Source: Pterois miles
Lineage: Eukaryota > Chordata > Actinopteri > Perciformes > Scorpaenidae
Length of the DNA: 64,000 bases
Assembly (NCBI GenBank): GCA_947000775.1
Contig: CAMQGK010000567.1
Location: 17,251,501 to 17,315,500, forward strand
Direction of reading: 5' to 3'
The notes under the pieces were generated by a model that worked only from the letters and a program-made list of their open reading frames with translations, was not told where the DNA came from and did no database searches. The position numbers and the translations under genes are program-made. Below, one piece after another: positions 1 to 12,505 of the stretch. Each line of letters opens with the position of its first letter. Position 1 is the stretch's first letter.

Positions 1-3000
1 TTCAGGATGAAAAAGAGTTTATGAGTTCATTCTAGGTTAGTACTCTAAGAAGTTTGGGAGCTGTGGAGAGGAGACGTGATGGACAGGACGGAGCAGGAGA
101 GGCGGGCAACGGCAGATTAAAGGTGACGGAGAGGGATGGAGGAGACGGGAGAGATGAAAGGAAGAAGAGGGGAGAGGTGCGGAGGTCGTCCGGGGGGTGA
201 TCAGTGAGGTGGATGCGATGCCATCTGACAGGTCCAGCTGGGAGACCGCCCGCCCCCCAGCGCTGCAAACTGGTCAATATGGAGGCCAATTACTGCTGCC
301 CATGTGACCAGGGCATCATCCAACCCTATCATAACATACGCGCACGTACACATGCACGCACACATGCCATCTGTGCAGACCAGCAACGACCCCCCCCCCC
401 GGATCCAGTTGCGTCCCTGTGCACGCTCCTACTTAACCTTCTAAACAGGGGCCAGCCACGCCCCATGCACCACCGGACCCCCGGACTCACCGGGACATAC
501 TGGGACATACCGGGACTGGGCTGATAACGGAGAGCTGTCGGTGCAACGACTTCTCACACTCAAACTCTCTGAACAAACACGCAAACATCTGGCACCACCC
601 AAACCCCGGCAAAACCTATCTGGCCACCCGCCAAAGGCCTGAAACCTACCTGGCGCTCACCCGGATCTCCACCTCTGCCTTTGCACCCCCCTACCCTGCC
701 CCCTTTACCCCCCAACCTCCTTCCTCCTCCTCCTCCTCCTGCAGCCCTTGTTTCTCCCTTGGCACGACCTCCAGCAGTAGTTTAGCTCCTGCCTCGTCTT
801 CTGCCCCACTGCCCGCGCTGCACCGCGCACCATTGTGTGATAACAAACAGATGTTGTGGAATTTCCTCTGAATGGACTGCCAGTGACAGGCCCGCTCCCG
901 CGTCTGGCAGCGCGGGGCCACACTGGCTCATGCAGTCTGGCAGAGAGGTTGGCCGAAGTCTGCACGATTGTTTCCTCTGTACACATGTGCAACATTTTAG
1001 TTTGCACTGCATGTGCCAGAGAAGTTAACAATGCGCAATCTTTGCGGACATAAATGCAAATGCATGTGTGTTATGTGTGTGTTGCATTGCCTCATGGTTT
1101 GTTTTTTAATCACTGACAGATTGCAAATGCTCACAATCTCCAGACCAGATTATCTTCCCCCTCCTCTCTGCATTGACTCTTAAATGCCTTCGTATTTTAC
1201 ATCCATATTATGATCTGATATCTGCATTCTGCAAAGAAAAAAAAACACACTCAGTTATTATTTTAGCTAGACGTTAATTGGAATTCACACCATAATACTT
1301 GTGACATTTTGATAATCGCACTATTGACTGTTATGTCGGACAAACACTCTTGATTTTTTTTTCTTTCCTTACCAAGTTGAGTGAGAAAAAGAGTGGGCAT
1401 GAACATGATAATTTAAACAGCGAGATTCATTCACTCACTTTTCATCCTGAGTGGAGCACAGAGTGTCACTGGAAGTTTTTTTTTCTTCTCAAGACTGACT
1501 GAAAATGCAAGTTAGTAGTCAGACTTTTATTTGCACAGCTAGTGGCCTATTAAAGGATTCATTTAGCCAACAAAAAGGGAAAAATATAAAGTTTGCATGA
1601 TTTTACGCATGTGATTAACATACACCATTCAGCTGGTTAAGTAATTCACAAAACACCTGTGAATTCCTTCATATTTGGTATTATGAACATTGTCATATAT
1701 GAGCTCTTAATTGAAGAAAGGTGTGGCATATCTTTGCAATTAAGTTAAGTCCTTCCCTCTAACACACCTGCTAGTGTCCATGCAGAGGCCTGCTAGAAGT
1801 ATAACCTTGTAATTGTATGTAACTTAAATTACAAAATATAAATGCTTTAAACTGCAAGAATGACTAACAGTGATAATAAGTGCAAGTGCAATGATCAAAT
1901 TTGCTCTTCTTGCTTATATAAACCTGTTTTTCCTTGAAAGCCAAAAAGCACTCTGCAAACCTCTTTAATAAGAATACAATTTTAATTAAACTTTATTCAA
2001 ATTTTGACAGTTTTTCTTACAATTTTGGCTTCAGTATGTGTGTACCGTTAGTCTGATAGCTTAAAGACTGTCAACAGCCACAGTTGAGTTCTAGAGATGC
2101 AGCACAACCTCCTTTCAATGCATGGGCTCATGTACAACATAACATAAGAGGGAAATATGCATATTCATAGGCCAACTCTTCACAAAAAGGCCTCACTGTT
2201 GTGTGTCTGTGTGTGCGTGTGGCGAAGGGTTACTCAGGATGAGCGCTCTCGTTTTTAAACGTCCTGGATAATGAACAGATGCTGCAAAAATTAGGAAAGA
2301 AACATCGACTCCTCCCAGCAGTGCCACTTTGGCCCGGTGAACTGGCACACTGGCGCACACACTGGGTTGTCCTCTCCGGAGCTCCCGGTGCTGCTGCTGG
2401 GGAACATTAAGGGACTTGGCACGGCTCTCCTCCGCCAGCCTGCCAGCCTCTCTCTCTCTCTCACTCTCTCACTCTCTCCGGACTGTGGAGGAAGAGGAGG
2501 AGGAGGAGGATGAGGAGGTGGTGGTGGTGTAGGGGGGTCGGGGAGTATTTTGATAGATGCCCTCTCCCATTGCGCCCACTGGCCTCTCTTCTGGGCTGCC
2601 TCTTCCAGAAATACATGCAACTTTGTTTTATTTGCTGATGAGGCCAAAAAGAATATCGAGGCCCAAAACTAACTAACACAAAAGTGTAGCTTTGAAAACA
2701 GGCTGAAGTGCAGAGCTGCGGTTTTGATTCCCACCCGGGACTCTCCTCCTAAATGAATGCACTCACAGGTCGAAGCGCGTGCCAAGTGGAACATGTTGTA
2801 ATTTAAGGAAGTGGTTTTATATTGAACCTATAGGACAGTGATTTATTATTAAAATAAAAAACAACACCACCAAAACGAAAATCAGACTTTATTCCCTGAT
2901 TAACAATTATTATAAATATTTTACGCACTTTATCAAACATCCTGTCACGACGATATAAAAAAATGGAAACATTTTGTTAATATTTTGCCTTTTGGTAAAG

Positions 3001-4999
3001 GGTACGGAACAAATATTGGAGGAGCACGAACCCATACTTGTTATGTGTAGACTTCGCAAATTACATGTTTTAAAATGGGAAATTAAGATGTTTTCGAAAA
3101 ATAAGTTTATTCATATTTTAATCTGTAACAAGTTATTTTAAGGGGTTAGCAGGCGACAGCGGAACAAGCTACACACCACTTTTTTAATGTAATAAAATAT
3201 TCAAAAATGTGTTTAAATTATCATACTGTGTTTATCTTGCACTCTAGTTGTGTTGACATTTTGTTGATTTATTTTTACCGAAACTAATTAAAATATTGAA
3301 TTATTTTCTATCATATGTGGCCTAAGTCTTGCTGACTATGACAATGTCTTTCCTTTACTATCCAAACTTTGAAACCTGCATATACGCAGAGTTTTACATT
3401 CCTGTGGACAAAGAAAAGATTAGCAAGCTGCTCTGAAGCAAACTGCTCCAGAAATTTCTCCTCTTGTGTGTTTTCACTCTACAATTGTGGGCTATTTATA
3501 CATTTTTATGTAATAATCTAAATTATACGAAGCTTCCAGGGCCGAAACCCACAGCTGCTGCCCACGCAGTTTTATTTATTGAATAAAGATTGGAAATATT
3601 CAGAGTTAAGATATTTCAGTTATTGATATTGATATTCATATCTATATTTGTTACCATCACCACCCAACGCCCGTGTGTGTCCTGACAGCAGAGAGCACCC
3701 AGGACATTTTGGGGAACATATGGGTCCCGGGGCAGCGCTCCAAACTCAAACGGGATGGCAACGGCTGCCCCTTGCACCATGTGGGTGTGTGTGAGTGTGT
3801 GTGGTCACCATTTTTTTTTTAAAGAAGTCATATTTAATGTTCACACATCTAAGAAATGTTGAATATCTTACCTCCACTAATATGAGTGTTAGTGTTGTTT
3901 ACATAGATTCAATAAACATACAGATTGATAATAAATAAATCCACATATTTATAATGCAATCCAAATAAATGTATGACATAAATATGAGATGCGTGTTTAA
4001 AGTTACAGGAGGTGAAACTGTGAAAGGGGGATGGGGGGGGAGGTGGTCGACTTCATAATTCATATCTGATGTTTAATGCATTATCGATGCAAATCAAACA
4101 TAAAATAACGAATATTTACATTTCGTCAGCTGTATCAAAGCTGCATCTGGCAAAGTTTATTATTTCATTTATAAAATTAAAAAGATTTCTTCAACAAGTA
4201 GGCTGACTATTAATTTAACACTGACCTCATAATATAGGAGGCATCAAAGATATTTGTTTTATTGTCTTTATGTGAAATTGTTTTCCCTTTTCTTTTAGTC
4301 GACAAGTTAATTTTTTATGCACTGTCGAAACCTTCAGAACGAGTGTGTTCTGGAGATGTTTGGATGCAACATAAATATGTCCACCAGCCTCTAAAGCATT
4401 GAATGACATGCACATTTGTTGCAATATTATCATATTGCCAAAAACATCTATGGATTATTGGGATTTTTACCAAATTTGCAGCTCAAGCCGTCTGAATCGA
4501 GCGGCAGCTGCAGGAGGTCTCCGCGGTGCTGGAGCACATTTCCTCCTCACGTCTCGTCTTAATGGTCAAGAGAACATGAAGCAGGCATCCGTTATTGTCC
4601 TGATGACCTTGAACGCATCAGCTAACCTGCGTTGAATCAAAGTTTACACCAAATCTGTTTGCAGTTTTTATAATGTCATACGTTTTTAAAGGCTGCTTTG
4701 TAAATTTGAGCTGTCCACCAAACAAAAATTACGCATTAGTACCAGTTTGCCTCATCAAGAAGATTGACAACACTGTCCTCTCCCTCCTGTCCCAGTTTAT
4801 GAGATAAAGGCCCTCAGGCTCTGGGAAGGACTCCTGCAGGTTGTGGCACCATGTTCAGCCTCAATAACAACAAGCCTGCTACAGGTTCATGTTTTCACAA
4901 ATCCTTCAAATACGATGTAAAAACGAACGATCAGTCTTGCATTCAGTGTGAAGAATAAATGTTTATTAGGGAGTTATTTAATGTTATATGTTGTTCGAT
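1..4999. other. Intergenic DNA downstream of neurod2; no gene seen
   Basis: The open frames here are short, compositionally biased and match no family I recognise. The stretch is mostly AT-rich. It contains a purine-rich start (1-190), a TCC tract near 720-740, a CT/GGA-rich block (about 2448-2535) and a G run near 4025-4040. Positions 4060-4180 combine an ATGCAAAT-like octamer half, CATATCTG and CAGCTG E-boxes and AT-rich homeodomain-type words, so a neural enhancer is possible but unproven. Positions 204-330 and 840-1060 also look less random than their surroundings. In mammals the next gene on this side is CDK12; no exon of it is visible. Confidence 0.6.
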
Positions 5000-5428
5000 A
5001 AGTGAGGGAACAAAATCAAGTTACACAGTCTCATTTATTGTCATTTTATTTTATTTTCACACAGTTGGTTGAATACAAAGTTGAAAGACTTGAATTTTAT
5101 GAAAAAAATGCTCAGCAACACATGGGATCCCTTCATTTCCACCGATTATTAACATTAATTACAAAAAACAACACAATAAATACGTGCAATAATAAGAATG
5201 ATCATAACCATAATAATAACTTGTTCAACGTAGCATTGCAAATCAAAACGAAAATACTGAACCAAAATTGAATTTGAAAGAAATAAATGCAGTGAAATGG
5301 CTCGATCAGAAGAATAAATATGAATAAATAAGAGTAAAAGAAAATGAGGAAAATGTCTGATTTCATTTTGTTTTGATAATTTTTTTGGAAGTTGAACCAT
5401 TTTGGCCTCGTTGGGTGTTCACTCCAAT

Positions 5429-5436
5429 GTGCGTGC

Positions 5437-5482
<46 letters not shown>

Positions 5483-5506
5483 TTGTGTGTGTGTATGTGT
5501 GTGTGT
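5429..5506. repeat. (GT)n microsatellite
   Basis: An almost pure GT/CA dinucleotide tract of about 75 bases, slightly interrupted at its right end. It produces artificial Cys-Val reading frames. Confidence 0.95.
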
Positions 5507-5675
5507 TCTGGGCCTTGTTGCTTCTCTCTCTGTGATCTCGTTGGGTTTTGCATAGATGCGAAACGATTGATTTGCTGGAGAACAGACTTTCCTAAAAACA
5601 ACCCAACAAGCTCATTATTCTGCTCTTTTCACTGGTTCAGCATTTCCCCTCTGTTTTTCTTTTTATTTCGTTACA

Positions 5676-5703
5676 CCCCCCCCCCCCCCAAAAAAAAAAA
5701 AAA
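5676..5703. repeat. C-run followed by A-run
   Basis: About 14 C directly followed by about 14 A. The lengths are likely to vary and to be error-prone in sequencing. Confidence 0.85.
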
Positions 5704-6190
5704 CACACAGCCTCCCAAATCTCGCACGTACAGGTGCGTAAATGTGATTTGCATCAGCTTGTTCATTGATTTATTTCTAATTTCATAAGATTAGAAAACC
5801 GCCAATGTCAAGGTGTAGCTGTAGCCAGTGATGTAGTGGTAAATAAATAACGTCCAGTCATCAAAATGCAAACAACCACCGATACAGACACAAATCACAC
5901 TTTCAAAATACATCAATTCCCCTCATCATCACAGGTCTTGATATCATTTGTTCATCAAATTTCTTTTTAGAGATTTATTTTGAAAAGCTGGATAGAATTA
6001 GATTGTGGGTTACTCTCCACTACATCTCTGACTATAGCACAAGAAAAGACGAATTAAATGAAAGGAAAACACTAATGACAACGAGTGAAACATCTCTCCA
6101 GAATGCCTAAATCCTGGCGGGTAAGCTTGTTAGAAAGTGTGCCGTGTTAGATTGTTGATTGCAAAGGGGACGCACGATGGGCTTATCGAT

Positions 6191-7267
6191 TTAATTGTGA
6201 AAAAACGCGTTGAGTTCATCATACACGGGGGCCCGGTCGTGGTGTAAGTGCATGTCGTGGTAAGGCAGGACGTTTTCCGAGTGAATGCCGCTCCGGGCCC
6301 CCGAGGAGCCAAACACTAAGTTGTGGGCCCCTGTGGGTCTTGAGCCAGGCAGGCCGGAGTAATGCATAGAGTAGTGGTACCCCTTCTCGTTGTCGGGGGA
6401 CGCGGAGCCTTGGTGCTTCAGGGAAAAGTTGCCATTGATGCACAGGGGCGGGCTGAGGGGCCCCTCATACTCGGGGCTGTTATACTCCGGGGATCCGCTC
6501 CCACCGTACAGAGAGTCGTAAGCCGAGCAGTAGCCGTGCGTCCTCAGCGGATGCGAGTTCGAGCCCGAGCCCGGCTGGCAGTGGGGGCTGGAGAGACGCG
6601 CGCACTGGTATGGGTAGGAATGCATGGAGAAGGAGCCGGACCCGTACCGCCCTCCGTCCTGACACTGCTGCTCGGTGAGGAAATTACGGGAGTTCAGCTG
6701 CAGGCACCCCGCCACCAGGTTGGTTGTGGGCTGGGACAGTCCCTTGCACAGCGTCTGGACGTAGGACACGAGGTCGGGCCTTTTCCCAGAGCGCAGTATC
6801 TCCGACAGGGCCCAAATATAGTTTTTGGCCAACCGCAGCGTCTCGATTTTGGAAAGTTTTTGCGTTTTTGAGTAGCAGGGCACCACTTTACGCAGATTGT
6901 CGAGCGCAGAGTTCAGGTCGTGCATGCGGGTCCGCTCCCGCGCGTTGGCCTTTACCCGCCGCATCTTGGAACGCTCGACACGAGCCGGGGTCATTTTGCG
7001 CTTCTTGGGGCCTCTTTTCTTGGGCCTGTCCCCCTCTGTATCCTCTCCTTCGTCCTCCTCCTCCACCTCGTCGTCCTCGTCGTCTTCTCCGGCGTGCTCG
7101 GAGTGCGTCCTGCTGCCCCCTCTCAGCTCTGATCCCTCCGTGTCGTCCTGTGTGTCCTGATCCTCGTCTTTAATTTTTGACTCCTCGTCCTCGCTGTCCT
7201 CCGCCCAGCCCGCGTATTTCTGCACGTCGGGAAGCAGCGAGGGGTCACTGAAAAGCCTCGTCAACAT
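6191..7267 (-). CDS. neurod2: NeuroD2, neuronal bHLH transcription factor
   Basis: A 358-residue protein in a single coding exon. Seen: N-terminus MLTRLFSDPS as in vertebrate NeuroD2; an acidic stretch (about 22-80); a basic KKRGPKKRK nuclear-localisation run (83-91); the bHLH domain (about 103-158) with basic NARERTRMHDLN and helix 2 KLSKIETLRLAKNYI; then the NeuroD-family segment RSGKRPDLVSYVQTLCKGLS and a C-terminus ending ELNAFFHN. Known of the family: it dimerises with E-proteins on CANNTG E-boxes and drives neuronal differentiation and maturation genes in the nucleus. The start at 7267 is chosen because a splice acceptor (CTCCAG) lies seven bases upstream; the open frame runs on to 7351 but that part is intron. 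Human NeuroD2 has 382 residues; the difference is mostly in the N-terminal low-complexity part and the glycine/alanine-rich region. Neighbours match the human locus, which supports NeuroD2 rather than NeuroD1 or NeuroD6. Confidence 0.97.
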   Translation of the reverse strand: MLTRLFSDPSLLPDVQKYAGWAEDSEDEESKIKDEDQDTQDDTEGSELRGGSRTHSEHAGEDDEDDEVEEEDEGEDTEGDRPKKRGPKKRKMTPARVERSKMRRVKANARERTRMHDLNSALDNLRKVVPCYSKTQKLSKIETLRLAKNYIWALSEILRSGKRPDLVSYVQTLCKGLSQPTTNLVAGCLQLNSRNFLTEQQCQDGGRYGSGSFSMHSYPYQCARLSSPHCQPGSGSNSHPLRTHGYCSAYDSLYGGSGSPEYNSPEYEGPLSPPLCINGNFSLKHQGSASPDNEKGYHYSMHYSGLPGSRPTGAHNLVFGSSGARSGIHSENVLPYHDMHLHHDRAPVYDELNAFFHN

Positions 7268-7274
7268 TGTGGCT

Positions 7275-7977
7275 CTGGAGAGGAGAGAAAGGGGGATCTC
7301 AAATGAGGCCTCACATGCACAAGAATAAAAGAACGATGACATTTCTATCATGACTCCAAAACGTAGTCGTACAGTATGTGGTTAAACTCATTATTGCGCA
7401 GGTAAACCTGACTATTGGAGCAATGTCTAAATCCCATTGAAGAGATCACAGCGTAAGGTTACTAAAACTCATCATCAGTAACGTTCTGTTATTAAATATA
7501 CCCGAGTCGTTATTTTTGCTTAAAGGACAAATAGTGTCAATTTGGGGGAAATAAAAAAAGAGAGAGCTCTTAAAGCTTTGCGCTGAGTTACAGCCAGACG
7601 GATCCCCATTTAATTCCCCGCTGTCATCTGTGTGCCCTGTCGCGTCCTCTCGCAGCGGGTCCCAGCGGCAGGGGCCACATTACAGGTCCCATGGGGGCCC
7701 CCACTTTCACTCCTCCTGACGCCCATATACAATCCTGGCTGCATTCCAGCACTATTCATCCACCCCACCGTACACCTCATGCTCAGAGGAGGCAAAAAGG
7801 GGGATTTTATTTAATTGATAGGCTGTAGCTCCGTTTAAAGTCACCCTTTGATTATTAAATTAAGGCTCACAGACGAACTCAAGCTGTAAAAAAGCTTTGA
7901 GAGCAATTTTGATATGAGGGCCTTTAAGAAAGAACCAAGAGCCTATTCATAAAAAAATACCAAACATTGATTTATGC

Positions 7978-8012
<35 letters not shown>

Positions 8013-9602
8013 TAATAATAATAATGTATTTTTCAGCTGAAAAAAATGCTTCAAAAATATTTAGAAAAATACTTAAAAATCATTATAGGCTCGGTTAAAA
8101 AGAATCCACAATTGCAGTAATAGCATCCAATTAACTATTAGCAATTAACTACCAAGAAATGTGCTAATTAATAGCCTCCATCTAAAGTAAAAACAAATTG
8201 ATCAGCCTACCACTTGATTAGTGAGTGCAGTCCCATCCCAGATAAAAAGCCCTACAGACAGAGAGACGAGGTGATGTTTGACAGCTTCAATAAGCCTCCA
8301 TTGGCTTCCCTCTAACGTGTTTCCATCTATTATTCTAGTGCAGCAGCAGCAGACAGACAGACTTGCAGCCCATAGTAAGGTAGGCTGTGATGGTTGGTTA
8401 ATTATCTCGGGGGGTGTGCCAGGGGCAAAATCTAGTTTTTAAATCTCAGGCTCAGGAGGTTTGCTCAATTAGAAGCAAAAAAACACAACAACGTTTAATT
8501 AACAGAGCATGCAGCTTACACGAAATAGATTTCACACATAATTCTGTATGCACGACTGCGTGATTTCAAAGCACTTTTTAGTCGGCGATAACCTTTTACA
8601 GATGGAAACCGCTTGTATCCTTTTAGCCCTCGTTAAATATAAAAAAAAAACCCGCGCGAAACACAATTATCCAATCTCGCAAAAAACACAACTGCATTAG
8701 CTGCACTGTAACAGCAGGTTTAAACAATATTATGTCGAGATAGATTGCTGGAGATAAAACTAGACAAACAGAGATAAATCATGCCTGTCACAGTCAATGG
8801 CGTTGTCCCACCCTTTCATTTGCTCCGAGATTGAACGTGCAAATCATCGACAAAATCATCAATAAATCTCCCATTAAGCTCGAGGACGTCCTTTCACGTG
8901 AGGGTTGATGTCAAAATCCTCCACAGAAATTCTTATCTTGCGCTGTCTTTTGTTTCTCTGATTCAGGGTCCAGACGCAGGAATCTCTAAATCAAATTAGT
9001 GTCCGATGTGATCTATTTACAGCCTGCGCGCTGCTGTAAAGGGCTACTCCAACAATCCTCGGGACCGACTGCTGATGTAAATGATCCTGGAGGCGCTTGC
9101 TTTGCCTTTTTGACTCGAGCCCGGTGTCTGATCTTAGCTTTTATAATCCAGGTAGATTTGGATGTCAAAAGTTGAAGGGCACGCAGAGGGGGAGCGGGGG
9201 AGCGGGGAGGTATTTGTGCGAGCGCGCTCAAACGGAAATCATAAAACGAGAATCATGGAAATGCCTTATTTTACCCATTTATGATTTGTTTGGTTATTTG
9301 GATGTATTTCAAAGTGTGCCCTCACCAGATTTAAACACAGACATGGAAGGCGGCTATAAATTAGCTTTCCATGTGGATTCATGCCAGTATGAATCGCTTT
9401 TTACCTTAAAAACTGTAGAAGATAAATGCTTTAATTCACCAAAACATGCTATTCAAAGTAGAACTATGTAAAACACAGATGACACCTTGCATTAATGCGT
9501 TCACCTGTGCATTAGATTAATTTTCTCCTCCATTTTGGACTTCAGCATCCAGGATTTATTTTTTTAATTTTTATGCTATTGTTTACGTATGTTGCAACTT
9601 AC
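7275..9602 (-). other. neurod2: neurod2 intron 1 (in the 5' UTR)
   Basis: On the minus strand a GTAAGT donor at 9602-9597 and a pyrimidine-rich acceptor ending at 7275 bound the intron. An intron just upstream of the single coding exon is the usual NeuroD gene structure. It contains an AAT microsatellite and many TAATTA/CAATTA homeodomain-type words (8100-8250, 8400-8500) plus a well-mixed 8750-9080 stretch that could be regulatory. Frames such as the plus-strand one at 9097-9471 have no recognisable content. Confidence 0.75.
7979..8025. repeat. (AAT)n microsatellite
   Basis: About 15 trinucleotide units with one AAC interruption, inside the neurod2 intron. Confidence 0.95.
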
Positions 9603-9830
9603 CTCGGCTCAAGCTCTTCACAGGGGATGGGAGGCAACAAAAACGCGCGCTTGAGTTTCAGACCATCTTCAGGGACCGCATGAGCGAGCGAACTACCGCT
9701 CCCTGTCAGGTGCAGGCAGCTAGCGCGCGGCTTTCTTTCACTGATGGGTTGTTTAGGGATGCTCCTCTCCTCTCCCAGCAGCGCGCGCACTCGAATAACC
9801 GGAGCTTGCGAGCGAACGTGCGTCTTTGGC
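9603..9830 (-). other. neurod2: neurod2 5' non-coding exon (3' edge fixed, 5' edge estimated)
   Basis: The minus strand reads CCGAG followed by GTAAGT, a strong donor, placing the exon end at 9603. The upstream sequence is GC- and CpG-richer than its surroundings and has no long coding frame, fitting a 5' UTR exon. The transcription start is not visible; 9830 is an estimate just before the microsatellite. Confidence 0.55.
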
Positions 9831-9848
9831 GCGTCTGTGTGTGACAGC

Positions 9849-9850
<2 letters not shown>

Positions 9851-9893
<43 letters not shown>

Positions 9894-9914
9894 ACGTGTG
9901 TGTGTGTGTGTGTG
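9851..9914. repeat. (TG)n microsatellite next to the neurod2 promoter
   Basis: TG/CA tract interrupted once by CGCACG near 9891-9896, giving a CACGTG word. Confidence 0.95.
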
Positions 9915-9929
9915 AGAAAGAGTGCGCGT

Positions 9930-10080
9930 GTGGCAACCGTGAGCTACCGGGGACGGGGTTACATACCAGCTAAGGCTGTGATGCCAGCGCCCATATGGCT
10001 GGCACGTCACCGGCAAGAGCCATCACATGAGAGCCCAGTGATTGACATGCGCCCGCATTCGGAGAGATTTGCCCGCGGGG
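9930..10080 (-). promoter_or_regulatory. neurod2: Probable neurod2 promoter region
   Basis: The stretch upstream of exon 1 is CpG-containing and holds a CATATG E-box (about 9991-9996), a CACGTCA CRE-like word and a TGATTGACAT word (10039-10048) close to the PBX-MEIS consensus. No TATA box is evident. Assignment rests on position and motif content only. Confidence 0.35.
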
Positions 10081-10082
10081 GG

Positions 10083-10166
10083 AGAGAGACATAGAGAGAG
10101 AGGGAGAGAGAGAGAAGGAGGAGGTAGGAGGTGGTGGTGGTGGTGGAGGAGGAGGAGGAGGAGGGC
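10083..10166. repeat. Purine-rich GA / GGT / GGA tract
   Basis: A run of GA, then GGT, then GGA repeats, all purine-rich on the plus strand. It generates spurious open frames on both strands. Confidence 0.85.
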
Positions 10167-11015
10167 TCCGCCATCTGTCACCGCGCTAGAGCTCACACAG
10201 CCAGAAAAAAGGAGGAAAAACAGAAGAGAGAGGGAGAAAATAAAATGGTGGAACAACAAAACTCATCATTGTTGACCCGTGAGGCTGCTGCTTCAAGAGA
10301 TGGAGACTTTTTTATCAAACCTGTGAATTTTCTCATTCACCTGCCAAACTCACTCGTCAATGTTTTATCCAATTTAGAGGAGAGCTGCGCAGATATCCCA
10401 AGTCACCGAATATGGAGATATTATAGGAGGTAAATATATAGTGATAAGGTCAACGCGTTGACTCAGGGTCGCAGTATGCATTAAGTGACAATACAGGCCC
10501 CAGGCCAAATAAGTTTCTACTTTAACAGTATATCTACAGGCAGTTACGCACTTTAAAAGACTCTTTTCTCATGTACAAGTTTAAGAAGATTTATAATACA
10601 ATAATACGGCATGGATCCTATTATAAAACAACATTATAAACTGAGTAAATTAAAGGTGGGTAAACTGCCTCCATCACATCTCTGATTCAGAAGCAGGGTT
10701 AGGGTAGGGGGATGGGATGCATTATAAGTGCATTAAGGCCGTGGAACAGAAGGCATATTGTTTATTTATTTACCTAATTGGATCAAATTATGCTTCAATG
10801 TATTCAGAGGAACAACAACCACAACCAATTGTGATTTGTTCTGACTCCTTTGGGCACAACAACAGCCACAGATGACCCACATTGCAGATTAGAAGGTATA
10901 ATATTACATACTGGCTTCTGCTGCATGCATGGTGTGTATGTTGGTGCATCATGAGGTTAAGTGTGAAGATCAAATGTTTACTGGTATCTGTGTCCGAATG
11001 CGTGAGGCTTGCCAG

Positions 11016-11016
11016 A

Positions 11017-11051
<35 letters not shown>
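11016..11051. repeat. (CTG)n trinucleotide repeat
   Basis: Twelve uninterrupted CTG/CAG units in intergenic DNA, producing poly-Ala and poly-Ser frames. Confidence 0.95.
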
Positions 11052-11053
<2 letters not shown>

Positions 11054-12277
11054 TTTCCAGTGAGTGAGGGGCGCCTGCAGGGGCGAGCATCAGAGAGAGT
11101 GAGACCCAGGTGTGCAGGCCCACAAGGGATGGATGAAAAATGAGGAGGAAGGGGGGGTTTGTGGCTGTAGTTGACGGGGGATTGGTGCTGGCAGGAGTTG
11201 GCAGAGGTGCCCAAGATTTAGGAGGAGGCATGTTGGCACATCAGCTGCAAGAATTCCTTGCCACCAGCATCCTGATCGCTTCAGCGTGTCTGCTTTGCTG
11301 CATTTAGTCCATCCCAGCTCCGAGATCTCTCTATTTAGCCGACATTAGTGGAGTTAATGTGGGCGAAATGAGCTCGGTGACCACCAAGTCCAACTTGGCA
11401 CAAACACACCCACCGGACTGAGGGAGCAGGGACCTGGAGGCTGAGAAATAGCTGATAGAAGTTCATCATGTCCTTGGACCTGCTTGGATCACCCCTACAT
11501 CTCCGTAGCCACAACGGACAGATCGTTGAGGGTGTTACGGGGTCATCCCTGGGGTCACCAGTAGTGTGGCAGCTGCGGCTAGGGAGCCGTGATGCTGCAC
11601 ATTCACTAATGTGTCTCATCCCTTATGGGATGAGGGGACGGTAACCTGGCACTACCCCAATATCATGGAGGGGTGATTGTATCAGTGTGTGTGTTTGTGA
11701 GCTCCACCGCTGGCCAAATCGATGCCCTATCCTACCTCAGCTGCAGTGGCTGCGGCCATGGAGGGGGGGCTGATGCTTCTCAACAAGTCCCAAACAACCT
11801 TTAGGTCACCTTGCCAAAATAAATGCTAAATGTCAACAGTGTGGCTTTAGCCAGCGCCGGGCTGGAGGCGACTCCAATCAGGGAAGCTTTGATCTGATAT
11901 TGAAACGCCGGAGGAGAGCTTGTTTGGAATTATGATATTTTAGAACGACTTTGCATCCTGTTTGTTTGCGGATCAGTCTTAAGTAAGGGCCACCTGCTGT
12001 GCTTTCTCATGGGCTCAATGCATGCAATGAAAAAAAAAATGCAAAAATTGAAGCGCTTTCCCTTTAAGATATCAAATTCTCCATCACTCTTTTCCTCTAT
12101 GGTCAAATGACACCCAATAGCCTCTCACAGTCATCAAGCCACACCTCCGTACCTTTGTCGGCTCTCCCCGCCCTTCATCCTCCTTTTTTTCTCACTGTCA
12201 GACATGTGAGGTGATGACCTGCACTTCACTTGTCTTTCTGGAAGAAGTGCAAACTTCTGCTGGCACAAATATGAAAT

Positions 12278-12280
<3 letters not shown>

Positions 12281-12325
<45 letters not shown>

Positions 12326-12360
12326 CACACACACACACGCACACACACGCACACACACGA
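12281..12360. repeat. (CA)n microsatellite
   Basis: About 78 bases of CA/TG, with a few CG interruptions in the right half. Confidence 0.95.
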
Positions 12361-12423
12361 ACAGACACTCCCACCCCCACCAGACTCACGGACCCCATCT
12401 GCACTCTCCTCTCTCCAGCCCCC

Positions 12424-12505
12424 TAATTGCATATGCACAAATGCAAATGCCTATTAATTAATTACTTGACTAATTAGTGCAGTGGTATTTTAGAGCGATA
12501 AATCA
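12424..12505. promoter_or_regulatory. Candidate neural enhancer core (E-box, octamer, homeodomain sites)
   Basis: Within 80 bases there are CATATG, the octamer ATGCAAAT, TTAATTAATTA and CTAATTAG, followed by GATAAATCAAG. This density of POU, homeodomain and bHLH words is typical of developmental enhancers. It lies between two genes that are neuronal in other vertebrates. Function is inferred; conservation could not be tested. Confidence 0.4.

Larger units (their letters stand above)
5300..6190 (-). other. neurod2: Probable neurod2 3' UTR
   Basis: The region lies directly downstream of the neurod2 stop codon on the minus strand and has no coding frame. AATAAA polyadenylation words on the minus strand occur near 5769, 5974 and further down, so the transcript end cannot be fixed. 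It contains a GT microsatellite and a C/A homopolymer junction. Confidence 0.4.

Noticed and set aside
2291..2647. 118-codon minus-strand proline-rich frame
   Set aside because: Driven by the GGA/GGT/CT low-complexity block; no domain and no splice context.
6362..6871. 169-codon plus-strand frame
   Set aside because: It is antisense to the neurod2 coding exon; the GC-rich conserved bHLH exon explains its openness.
7268..7351. 28-codon N-terminal extension of neurod2
   Set aside because: It crosses the splice acceptor next to the family-typical MLTRLF start, so it is intronic.
9097..9471. 124-codon plus-strand frame inside the neurod2 intron
   Set aside because: No homology recognised, random composition, antisense to an intron; probably chance.
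10788..11231. 147-codon minus-strand frame with an Ala run
   Set aside because: The Ala/Ser run is the CTG repeat read through; the rest is unremarkable.
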